Source of the DNA: Norana najaformis
Taxonomy: Eukaryota; Annelida; Clitellata; Crassiclitellata; Hormogastridae
DNA: 64,000 nucleotides
Direction of reading: 5' to 3'
Assembly (NCBI GenBank): GCA_964023275.1
Contig: OZ029921.1
Span: 28,937,230 to 29,001,229 of the forward strand
The translations under genes and the position numbers were made by a program. The notes beneath the pieces are model-generated. The model was not told the DNA's origin. It saw only the letters and a list, made by a program, of their open reading frames with translations, and did no database searches. Shown here piece by piece: positions 40,201-52,200 of the stretch. Position 1 is the first letter of the stretch. Every line of letters starts with the position of its first letter.

Positions 40201-43200
40201 AATCATAATCTTGAATTTGTATAGCACCTGTTCAAGAGAAACTCCTATGTGGCACTCGACTTTGCTGGGAATTTTTGTAAAGGTGATCATCAAGACAGAG
40301 AATAAGTGCAAACAAAGAAGAAGAGGAGCCAGCTGTCCTGTAAGCCAACCCAAGAGACAGCCATGGAAATGAAGCATTAGCAACTTGATTTTGGTGTGTG
40401 TGTTGTGTGTGTGCCAGCTCTCTACCTTGGCAGCTTCATGATCCTCGTGAAGACAATGGATACTGTTGCTGTACTAGGGGCAAATGAAATGCCATTTAAT
40501 TGAGTTTCTGAATTGTTCTGTTGTGTTGCTTCATTTAACATGTGCTCTGATCGTGCTCTAAAGAACCTTTTAGATGTTCATAAATGTAAAATCAATGGTA
40601 GTTATTTTCTGTGCAACTTTGAGGAATTTGTGTTCAGGTTCGAAATACTATTCTGTTAATATGGCACTGTAGCTGAAATGTTTTTATCATGACGTGTGCA
40701 TTCTGTGGTAAAAGGAAGTCGAGAATTATAATACTGAGATAGGAAATGCGAAGAAGGAAGTAAAGGCCACAGGCAAACAAGAAGGCTTCATCTGTGTTGC
40801 CCACTAGTTCAAACAACTGGAACTCTGCCTACTGCTGTGACATTCTTGTAGTGGGTAGATGAATTTTGTTCATATATAGTTGGCATCATTGTTTTTTTGG
40901 CAGGTGCAAATGCGAATGCCCAAACACACAGTCTGGAAACACCCCTGAGTCTCGCTTGCAAGAATGGTCACACAGAAATAGCAGCATTGCTCTTAAGCTA
41001 TGGGTCAAATCTGGTAAATTTTGCACACAGTGCTTTACTTTTTTCTGGTTCTCAATTTCAACATTGTAATTATTTGTCTTCATTATTCTGTCCTCATCTT
41101 TGATCACCTCAGTTCCTAGGTTTCAGGTTTTGTGGGACCATTGACTATAGTTTTTATCAGTACCTGCTAAAGACTTTTAACCCTTTGAGCACCACAGTTT
41201 GCCATTCTTCCCCTATAGCTACTTTATTATTTTTGTCTAAACTTTACCTCTTATCTTAAACTAAACCATCTACTCGACTGTTGGTGATACTGCTAAGATG
41301 TAATCATGCAATTTCTTAAGCTTCAAGTGTAGACAAAGTTATAACATTTATTATTTTTATTTGCTTGCCCTTTTGGAGTCAGTTAAAACATTTAATAATG
41401 CATGGAGTCAAATCCTTATTGTAAATACTTCAGACAATAACCCGATCTGTTTGAAAATATGAGCCAGTATTTATCATAGATTATGTGAAAGCTTGATGAA
41501 GATATAGCATTTATTTGTTTGTATCTGTTTGCTTTTTATAATCAGTTATAAACGTTTAAAAATGTGTGATTGAAGTCGAATCCCTAGTAGAAAGAGTCCT
41601 GAAAGTTTGCTACAAATCTATATCGTAGGAGATGTGAATGCTAGCTAAACAAATAGATACCACTGATTTGTTTTATGTTGTATCCAGTTAAACCTGTGTA
41701 GTATGTGTGTACCTGTATCCAATTATTACATTTGGGAATGCATGAATTTGAGTCAGTCCTTGATTTAAACAGGCCTGAGGCATTCTGAGTTTTCCACCAG
41801 CCTGTAGCATAGGCTACACAGACATCATTCGAAAAATGCAACAGATCACTACTGTGGAAGCTAAATTTACTAACATTGGTCGTGAGATACACTTTTCCTA
41901 ATCAGAATCATGAAAACCCAATTTCAAAATCTGTTGTTTTATTGTCATGAAGCCTGAAAATGCGGGTCCAGTATCAAGAAAGTTGTTTACCAGTCAGTTC
42001 AAATATCTATGCCCTTGTTCTATGTATGAATGAGCAATCAAAAGAAGTATACATTGCATAAATTGTTGATTTTTGGCCTATTATACTGTGGGCTTGTTTA
42101 CAGAGAACGGAATCTGGTTCCTTTGCCTACACTGGGTTAATTAAGAAGCACCCATCATGTTGCACACGTGCCTGTAGCAGTTGTTGAAAGTATTCTTGTT
42201 GTTTGGATGTGCTGATGATGTTCAAATGACTTACTATAATAAATGTTTGTGTATGTATGGATGTATTCGTCTGGGAATTTGTATGGCTCCTATGCAGAAT
42301 CTTTTAAAAGTACTGAAGCATGACTGATAGACCGATCAGAGGCCTGTGGTTCTTGACCTCAGTGGTTAGAGTTAATAAACCAGAGTTTCACGATGCTTTG
42401 TTGGGGCTGCTTCAGTTTGCAGGGCTTGCCTTAGGAGGAGGAGGAGGAGCTTGGTTGTGACTTTAGTTCTGTTCTCAACTGTGAATCAGTGCAGTGTCTC
42501 TTTTATACTGTGCTATAAGAGCACTATAGACTGTTGTTGTGTTACGTCTGGAACCTTGTCCGTCCTGCAAGCAAAGGAGTAGCTGTAGTTATATCACATG
42601 GGGCTGAAAGATTGGATGAGGCCAGTGCACCGTCAACTGATAAATTTCGCCCTGGCACCTTTTCTCTTTTATTTAGCACCCTTGATAAAAGCATTAGCTG
42701 CAGATCCGCAGCAGATACATGTTGACCAGAACGCAAAGGTTCTTTTCCGGGGAATTCCACTGCTTCACGGTTGCATGTGCCAGCTATGTGGTGAAGGCAC
42801 GGATGAAGGCAGTCTGGGCTGTTCCTTATCCGGGGAATGCCACTGCTTTTGGGCTCTTTGTCCATCATTGCATGTGCCTGCTGTGTGGTGAAGGCACAGA
42901 TGAAGGAAGCCTGTCTGGGATTGCCACTGCTTCAAGCTCCTTGTCTATCTTTGCTTGTGCGTGTTGTGTGCCCAACTGCACAAATTTGCATAGTCACTGG
43001 TACTTTGCTGTTGCTTAATAACTAGCAGTGGTTATTGTTAGTGTGATTGCAACATGCAAACAAAAAGGTAAGATAGGCACGTCTGTGGTGTAATGCTTCA
43101 TGTTGGAGGACTTTTGTAGCATTGTTAGCGTGACACATGAAGTCTCGGCCTTAATTTGCGAAAAATGTCCAGTTTATGTAGATGAGAGAGTTTTGGTAGG

Positions 43201-46200
43201 GAAGGCTGGTCACAGATTAGCTAAAATGTATAGATCTGTGATTGCAGTGAACTGTTGTTCAGTGATTTTGTGTTATATGTTTTTGCTAGGACCATGAGGC
43301 CGAGGATGGACAGACCGCATTGATGAAGGCAGCCAGGGCTGGCCATCTTTGCACAGTTCAGTTTCTGATCAACAAAGGTCAGCTTAAAACTTGATGTTGA
43401 AATTAAATCTTTCCCTTGTCTGGTTAGAACTTACTTTAAAAATTGCGATTTCACATCCTTCCTGTCGTTGTGGCATGTCAGACTTAGGATGAGTTTTCCC
43501 TGTCTAGCTGTTTATGTCATCTTAAGAAATAAAGTTAGTGACCCTGTTCCATTTTGTCCCCTGGACTGTTTTGGGATTCCAATTACAGCGTTTGTATTGC
43601 AACATGTATTGTTATGCTGTATCTGTTTTCTGCTGCTAATGGTTTTGTGTGAATTTTTTAATTGGTGCTTAAAAAGAGTCTCATTAATAATTGTAATTAT
43701 CAGTTTGCTGTGCATGTTATTGTTAGGGGCTGATATCAACAAAGCCAGTCGAGCCAATGAGACAGCATTGTCAGTTGCTTGTGGTCAAGGTCACTTACCA
43801 GTTGTAGAACTCTTGCTTAAAAATGGTGCAAATCCACTCCACCGACTCCAGGTGAGGCTTCAGTATATAAGTAATTGCTGCTAATTACATCTTTTAATTA
43901 ATATGGCTCTGAACTGTGGTCCTTGTCGGTTTGAGCAGTCTCGGTTGTACCTCAGAGTCGTTGGAAAAGTAAGATTCCTATTTCCCATAGTTGAGTGTAG
44001 GGAAGGAACTCATTTCCTGCTCTGTGGCCCGTGAGGTGCCAGTGCTCAAATCCCAAGGTCCGGGCCATATGGCAACTGTGGAAGGGACGAAGGTATTTAG
44101 ATGTTACAGGAATATAAAAAACAGAGCTATTGGATTTGCTACAGTATGAAATATTATTAAATAAATAATATGAAGAAGATGTTTTTTTCAGGATGGCTCA
44201 ACATTGCTGATTGAAGCAACGAGGGGAGGTCACGCAGAAATTGTGAATTTTTTGCTGAATTGGACAAATCCAGTTCAGTACCAGCAAGTGATTCCAGATG
44301 AACTGGAGCTGAGTCAGTCATCTCCATCTCAAACGTCCTTGGATGACCAGGTAAATGCATTTCTAGACTACTTCAGGATGTCATTAGATAACCAGTTATG
44401 TGTATTTGTAGATGACAGTTCTTAAACTTAATTAGATGACGTTGTAGCTGGCTACTTCAGTGTTCTTAATTGATGATCAGTTATTTCTAGACGGCCATCT
44501 TGAATATCCTTAGCTGACCACATGAAGATGCTACTAGATGACTGTGTTAACATGTATTTCATTTCAGTGGTTCTTATGGTGTGGAGTAGCATCTGCTTAG
44601 GCTAAATGCATACCCAAAGCAAGACGGTGTGGTGTCATTGTTAGCAACTTTTAATTTATGATGGAACAAGATTTTATGCCAATTGCAGACGTGTGATATT
44701 TAGCAAGTTAACACTATAAAGGATCAAGGATGAGAACTGAAAGGTTTCTTAGATTTTCATTTCACAGAAATATGATGAGTAAATTTCACAGAAATATGAT
44801 GAGTAAAGGCAGAGAGAAGGTAAATAGAGATGAGGTAAAAAAGGAGGAAGGATGATGGCAGTATGAATGGATGAACAGGATTTAAAATACATTACCCAGG
44901 TTTTACAGAATCAGATTAATTGACATTATTGGAGTGCAATGTAATTTAATGTGGTCGCCTGTCAGCCCAGTGAAATGCAGAAGAAAAAATTCTCTAAGTC
45001 CTGCCAAAAGAAACAGAAAAATAGGAGTGAAGGAGCAATGTCCTGCAGTGCAGAGGTAAGACGCAAGCTTCTTGGTTGATTGTCAGCTTGCTTGTTAGCA
45101 TAACTTGTGTAGCACCAATGGCATTGCCAGTACTGATTAGCACCTTAAGTATCCTTATTTTAAAACTGGAAAAGGTCTAAGACATTGTTATTTGATACAT
45201 TCATGCAGAATGATTGCAGTGAATGTTGAACTGGAGCGAGTCCTAGAATGTAGTTTACCTGTTGGGTTGTGCTTAGGATTAGTCATTGCCATTGACAGTA
45301 GCAGCATAGAATTTCTCTGTAGTATATTTGTATAGAGGCTCAAGTCTGCTAAAATAATGCTACGTGAACCAGGTAAGTTGTGAGTCTTAAGAAGTATGAT
45401 GAACAGTGAATCATTTTGCCAGGTATGAACTGGAAACCTGCTGTTCTGAAAATGGGGTTAGATAGACGTAGATAAATTGTATCGCTGGACGCTGGGACAA
45501 CTCTGCAGTGCAGAATTGGTGCTGCTGTCTATAGTGGCTGTCTTGCTGTGCGCTATCCTTACTTCAGGCTTCCAGTGATTTTCTCTTGTGACTGTCAGCT
45601 GTCTTTCAGTTGTTGTTTAGATGCCACTTTAAAAAATTGTTTTGGTATATGATGCATACTTAAACTTTGCTCCATGTTTTGTTTGATTCTTGTTGTCCTG
45701 TGTGCGGTAATGGTTCAGGGAGGGAGGGAGGGAGGGAGATGAGAGGGATTCGGGCTTAGGATAGCCCTGTGAGAGTGCACTGGCGCAACCGTCGGTTCTC
45801 CCGTCCCAACGTTTATGCGTGTATTAGGTGTGTTTTATGTTTAGTCCGAACGGGATGTATGTCATCAGTTCGTTCATCCAGTATTGTTCCCGTTCTAGTC
45901 GTTCCTTTCTGTTGTTTGTTTGTTCTATTGGTTGTATCGTCAAATGGTTTTTTGTATGTCCGGTCTCGTTGAAGTGTGTTGCTATCGGTGTGTCGTTTTT
46001 CATTTTTATATTATATTTGTGATTAGATAGTCTTGTTGCTAGTGGTCTAGTCTTGTTGCTAGTGGTCTACTAGTTTTCCCGACATATTGTTTCTTACATT
46101 TTTTGCAGGTAATTAGAGGGAGGGAGGGAGAGAGGGAGGTTTTTGTTTGAGTCTCACTGTAATGAGACTTTTCCATGTTCAATTTCTGTCATGGGTTTCT

Positions 46201-49200
46201 TTTAGAACTGACCTTTATGAACTTCAACGCTGGTGTCTTATGGCTACTGAGTACATTTGAATGGTTATCTGTGCACAGTATGGGAAGTACTAGGATTGGG
46301 GTGAATTATAATGGGATATATGTTCAAGTCTAGAATAGTTTAGTTAACTATCCAAGCGTCTTGTGTTCTCGAGGGTGGAGAAACTAATAAACGATTTGTA
46401 GAAGTTGGACAGTCATGGTATTGTCTTTGTTGTTTGTAGTTGTTGTTGGCTTATGTGTAAATCTGTTGTTATAACTTCTATAGCACCATTGGCAAATGCA
46501 CATAGTATCAGCCAATGGTTGCTCCAAGCAGTGCAGGAAGAACCATCACAGAAACCATCTGTGGAGGAAGAGCTGCCTTCATGAGGTAAGCTGTCAGTTT
46601 TGAGATTTGAATCTTGCTGAAGCAGGAAGATTGTGACTTGGATGATTTGGTTTGCTTGTGTCTAATGTTGAATTGTTTGTCTACAAGTAAGTAAGTAAGT
46701 AAGTAAGGCTGAGTTTTGTCATCAGAACTTTGAAATGCATGATCAGTCAAGTTTTGGTGGCCAGTGTTGTTCTCTAGACTTGACTTTTAGCCCTTGTAGA
46801 CAGCTCTGCATTTCTTGCAGTGCATGGATCTGCTACACTTACTAGTCTGCTGCAGTTTTGAATTTTTTTCCTATTGCTTTCACTGTGCTTGTTTCTATAA
46901 TACTGAGGTACGTATTTTCTGGACTTCAAGCCACACCTTTTGGTAAGCTGCAGTGATGCAAGAATGGCAAGTTTTTTGTAAAACCAATACATTGAATGCA
47001 TCGTCGATGAAGGTGCAACGTCTGCCCTCAACTACATTGTAGTGTGGCTTTTAAAAGAAATTGGACACTATCATATGGCAACTGGCTATGGTGCAAGTGA
47101 TTTCACATCAGATGGTTTACGTTTTTGGGCTTTCTAGCCACAGTAAGACTTAGATAAATTGTGCACTGCTTATAGCAGTGTGCAGAGTTATATGTAAGCA
47201 GACAATACTCGAATGGGTCATCCTCAGCGAAGAGAATACACTTTATTTTCTTTCATTTTTCATATTTTCAGCACTGCAGATTACATGCCAGGATAGTCCA
47301 AACTTTTTGAAAAGTTCATAGCTAAGTTGCCTCTTTCAGTAAGATGCATCCGCAGAATTTCCCGTAAACAACCACAACTTGTAGTCCAGAAAATATGGTA
47401 GTAAAATTTATTACAAGAAGTAGAACATGTTCTCCTGACTGACTTGGATGAGCTCTGAAAGGCACACTTTATGTTTGTTTTCTGTTACAGTACCTTAGTT
47501 TAAGGTAGCATTTGGTAATGTAGTGTAAAGTTAATCAAATTTTTACTGTAACTGCAAAACTAAGCTTGTTCATTCAGTGAACTTATGCAGTGCTTTATCA
47601 GGAATTCTGTTTAAAGAAGCTCTTCAAACCTAGCTGTGAAAAAACGTATAGTTTTCTACCTTTGGTAAAAGATGCAAGGAGTATTCCATATTCCATGCCG
47701 CAAGACACAACACTAGAGAAGTCCTTTACCAGTGAATGGCCCTGCCACAGTGAGGAGGCCCCATGTTGGATTGTCAAAGTCCATAAAAAGGGAAAAGGTG
47801 TTACGTATTTATGTTTACTTTTATTTTAAGTTTTTTGCCATAGGGTGCTATGTCAAATGAAGGAAGAACATAGTTGGGCTTGTTATGAACATTTTAAGAC
47901 GTTCACATGGTGGCAGGTTTTCTTTTGTATATTTTACGACGTTTTCTTTCATTTGCAGACATCACGTGTTCCGATTCAGGGTCTGGGAAATGTGGTCCCT
48001 CCTCAAGATCCAACATTCTCCTACAACGAGGCAGCATACAATGACGATATTCAGTGTCAGTTCCTGAAGATGAAGATGGAACAGCAGTTTGCCGGTGGCG
48101 ACAGACGGATGGAAAGCTGTCCACATGCAGGTTGTCCTTTGCTGGAGTTTCTTTTCTCAGACGTTTCTAGTAATAATTTAAGCATCTTTTTTGTTAACAT
48201 AACAATGTAAGATAACAGGAACTGCGCAACAGAAGCTAGCAAGACTTTTAACATTAATTATTTAATTTATCATTATTTGATAAATTAATTTAACATTAAT
48301 TCTTCTAACATTCAGTTGACATTGTCAATAACAATGAAATAATTAATGAATTAATTTAAAGATGTCACGCAGTTGTTTTAGTTTTCTCTTAGTTTTTACT
48401 TGAAACTTAAAAATCTTCATATATTTATGAGGTTTGCTTTGTGTAGTGATTGAGTAATTGATCGATCGATTGGTATTTAACTGTATTTCTGTGTCACAGG
48501 CACTGAAATACATTGTGGCTACCACCAAGGAGTCCCCTACAGTTGTGTGGAGTCTGAGAAGAATGCTCTCCAGTCACCTCAAGAAAGCGGGTGCAGTTCC
48601 ACCGATGAAGAAGACGAGGACGAGGATGAAGATGATGAGGAAGAAGATGATGATGGAGACGAATACGAAGATGACGATGATGATGGAGACGGTGACGGCG
48701 ATTTGGATGAGCATCATCTGCTCAGCAAAAGCCTGATCGAAATCAAAGGAACTGTCACGATGAAGTCCACTGAACTCCCCGACAGTTTAAAGAAGGCTTT
48801 TGAAGGGTTTCAGAATATAACGAAGGCAGAGCAACTTGCCACCAAGCAGCAGTTGCTGGAGAAATTACCGTCTCTCCTAAGGAAGGAAAAGGTAACTGTT
48901 TGTGCTGCTGTAAGTATTGTTCGTGTCACAGCACATTTATTAAAGTTTTTATCAGCTAGGCTATATGCAGGCACAGTTTATGGGATTTAGAGATCTTTCA
49001 GCTGAGAAACAAACACACTTTGGCTTTTCACCACAGTGTGATAAATGAATAATTAATGTACTTCTTCTGAAAGTATGTATTTATATGCATGTGACATTTT
49101 TATAGCACCCTCAAGCACTTCTGACTAGCCTAAATATGATGTTGGCGTTCATTAAGAACACGAAGTTCATTTGTAAAGGAATATGCTTTTTATTTGTACA

Positions 49201-52200
49201 TAGCCTGTTAGAAAATTACTTATGTCAAAACTGTTAAAGTGAAGTTAACGAGCCGGCAATTTGATTTTCTTTCAGTTTGAAAATTTCACTCAGAATCCGT
49301 TGACTGTGAAAGCCAAGAACAGGAACCATCAGCATTCCGATTCCTTTTCTTCAAGCAGCGAGAAGTCAGTGAAGCATGCTGGCGATGGCTGCTCTGGTTC
49401 CCCGCAAAAGCAGATGCAGAATGGTTTTGCTCTGATGTCTGGTGACCAGAAAGCCCAGCAGACTCGGGCAGTCATCAGAGGCAGTGACCAGAAGATAACA
49501 CCCCACGACGCTTCGTGCGGCTATAACCAGAACCACGACAACCGAATCCACGACAGCCTCGTTTTGAACCCCAAGAAGAAGAAAGGCCTGGTCCCGAAAG
49601 GAGGTGTTCACGGATTAGAGGCACAGCCATCATCAGGAAACCAGGCATCGACGAGCCTCAACCAGTGGCCGTATGACGATGAAACTGGTCATCAGGCTAA
49701 CGCAAAGATGATGTATCTGTTTGAAGCAGGACAGGGACCTAGTCCCCGGCAGCAGATACAGGAGCGTGTCTTTGCTAAAGGTAACCAGATGTTTGGTTAC
49801 GATATCACAGCAGGTAACGGATAGGCAACATATTCTTTATTTCTCGCTTTTTGAAAGGTCCTAGGTTTCTTGGTCTGTGGTTAGAAGTGACCGTAGATTT
49901 TAGCTTCATGTGTGTATTATAAATCAGATTGAATTTTTATTGTTGGCCAATCACTGTTAAGTCAGGAGTTCGAATCTTGGTGCATCAAGTGTTTAAGAAA
50001 TATCGCCCTTCTTTTTACTTTTGTGTGTCTTATCAAGACAGCCGCATGCCCCACTTCACGTCTAGTTACTAAATACTTAGGATTAATTTCTATAAAAAGC
50101 GTTTTTTCACTACTTGATGGGACAAACTTCTTTCAGGCTGGAAATGGCAAAATTGTCAGTGTCACTGGCTGATGCCAACAATGGAATATTCTGTTAACTT
50201 AGGCTGAAACCTAACAGTTCTTAAGCTTGTCTCTGATCAGTATTTTGCAGTTGGATTTTGGCAAATTATAGAATAATAGCTATTGCAGTTGATAGCTAGG
50301 TTTGTTTTTGGCGAAGTATTTAGTAAAGGCATCTTGTTTATAATGTGTTGTTTGTTCTGCTGTTTTCTTAATGTGTTGTTTGTTCTGCTGTTTTCTTAAT
50401 GTGTTGTTTGTTCTTACTTGTTTCTTAATGTGTTGTTTGTTCTGCTGTTTTCTTTAGCCCAGAGAAAGCTGTCAAAGCATGACAATTCTGTGCTTAAGCA
50501 AATGACTTATCAGCGGTTGCCGGAAGCTCAACTCCAATCTTGTGGTGTGACCATTCAGTCTCCAGAACAGCTTGCACTTCAGGTACTGAATTATTGGAGC
50601 TTTTGTTGAGGTTTTGTAGTTTGGCAATACACCTGTAGTAAATGACTTCATTGTATTGTGGTCTTGTTATGAGGCAGGTCTTGATATGGCATAGGCAGCA
50701 TTATCATGAGGTCCTAGTGTATGTCAGATTTCTCAGTGATTTTGCAAGCAACTTCATTTCAAGATTATTTCTGAATTTTGCTATTTTATAGGTTTGTAAT
50801 TAAAAATAAGATTCTTTAAAAATTGGCTGATATATGTCTTGAATGAGAATTTATACTTGAACAGCGGTATCATGCTTTGAAGGTGCGTCTTTTCCACAGC
50901 TGTGAATTTTGTGTCTTGGAAAACCAGTACAATAACTGCACTGTTAATGAATGATCAGATGGTGAAGCAGAAATCTGGACCTTTGTTTGTGCCGGGGTGG
51001 TGACTTGAACTCATGAGTTCTTGGTTGACAGACCAGAACCCCGACCAGTAGACAACTGCATGCCCCCAATGTTTAACAATGTTTAATAAGATTTCTTTAA
51101 AATTATTTGAAAATTATGTCATGAATTAGAATTCTAATTTCTGAAGTGGTATCATGCGTTGAATATGCATCTCTTCAGCTGCTGTTAATTTTGTGCCCAA
51201 CTTAGGTAGGCTTTATTTATTTAAGAAATTAATATCTGCTAAGATTTGTTTATGTCACAAATTAGACTTCTTATTTACGAATTTTTGTTCTCAGAAGGTG
51301 GATCTTCAGACGCCGCTCTCCCTGGACGTGGGCCAACAGCAGCTTAGCGACAGCAGCAGCCTCGGCCTTTTCAGCAGTTCATTGGATTCAATGGGCGCCA
51401 TTTCTGGTGTAAACTATTACAGCCCATATAACGAGGCAGTCAAGAGACTTAATGATCCGATATACCAGCAGTCCGTACAGTCACATCAGATGCTCTACGC
51501 AAGTGACGCCATTCCAATGGCGCCTTCTCAGAATCCGGACCTGGCAGCACGAATAGCTGGCATCGACAAAGGGGCGCAGACGGTGATGAGCCAGAGTCTA
51601 CCACTGCATTTGATGCCCCAGTCGCAGCTCCAACTAATCGAACTGGGCCAGCAGCTTGACGTGCAAGCCAAAAGCTCCGGAAACGGATTGTACGACTACA
51701 TGGATGGCATGCATCCATCGTCTTCGCGTCCTCTGTCTCCCAGCAGTTCGGTCTCCGTCGTGCCGGGCTACAACCCTCTCATGGAAATGGTGGACGTTCA
51801 GACCGAAGTCAGCCATGACTCTGCTCTCTCGTTGGCCTGCGTGGGAGGCCACTATGAGCTTGTTAGCCTCCTTCTGTCGAGAGGGGCTAAGATTGAAATC
51901 CGTGACAAGAAAGGACTAACGCCATTACTTCTTGCTGCCAGTGCAGGTCACACAGACATTGTGGAATTGTTACTGAGCCGTAGTGCACAGCTTGAGGCTC
52001 AGTCAGACCGCACCAAGGACACGGCTTTGTCGCTCGCCTGTGCCAGTGGTCGCCAGGAAGTGGTTGAGCTACTGCTCAAACGAGGCGCTAACAAGGAGCA
52101 TCGAAACGTGTCTGACTATACACCCCTCAGCCAGGCGGCTTCTGGGGGCTACGTTAACATCATCCGTCTGCTGCTTGATCATAGCGCCGAGATTAACTCT

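Larger units (their letters stand above)
36392..44350 (+). other. First ankyrin-repeat cluster of the ANKHD1-like gene (exons 4-12)
   Basis: About twelve repeats are spread over nine exons, with the TPLMEAAxxGH consensus in alternate units (for example GHTPLMEAANAGH, YTPLMEAAREGH, TALMKAARAGHLCTVQFL). The stretch from NTHSNEF to DEMHTPLMEA and MPEDSFESPLTLAACGGH is nearly the vertebrate sequence. Relative to the vertebrate proteins as I know them, two repeats between the units in exons 9 and 10 are not found. Confidence 0.88.

Noticed and set aside
42534-43025. Cluster of about 60-110 codon frames in several registers
   Set aside because: Explained by the 83-85 bp tandem repeat in an intron; no domain, no splice support.
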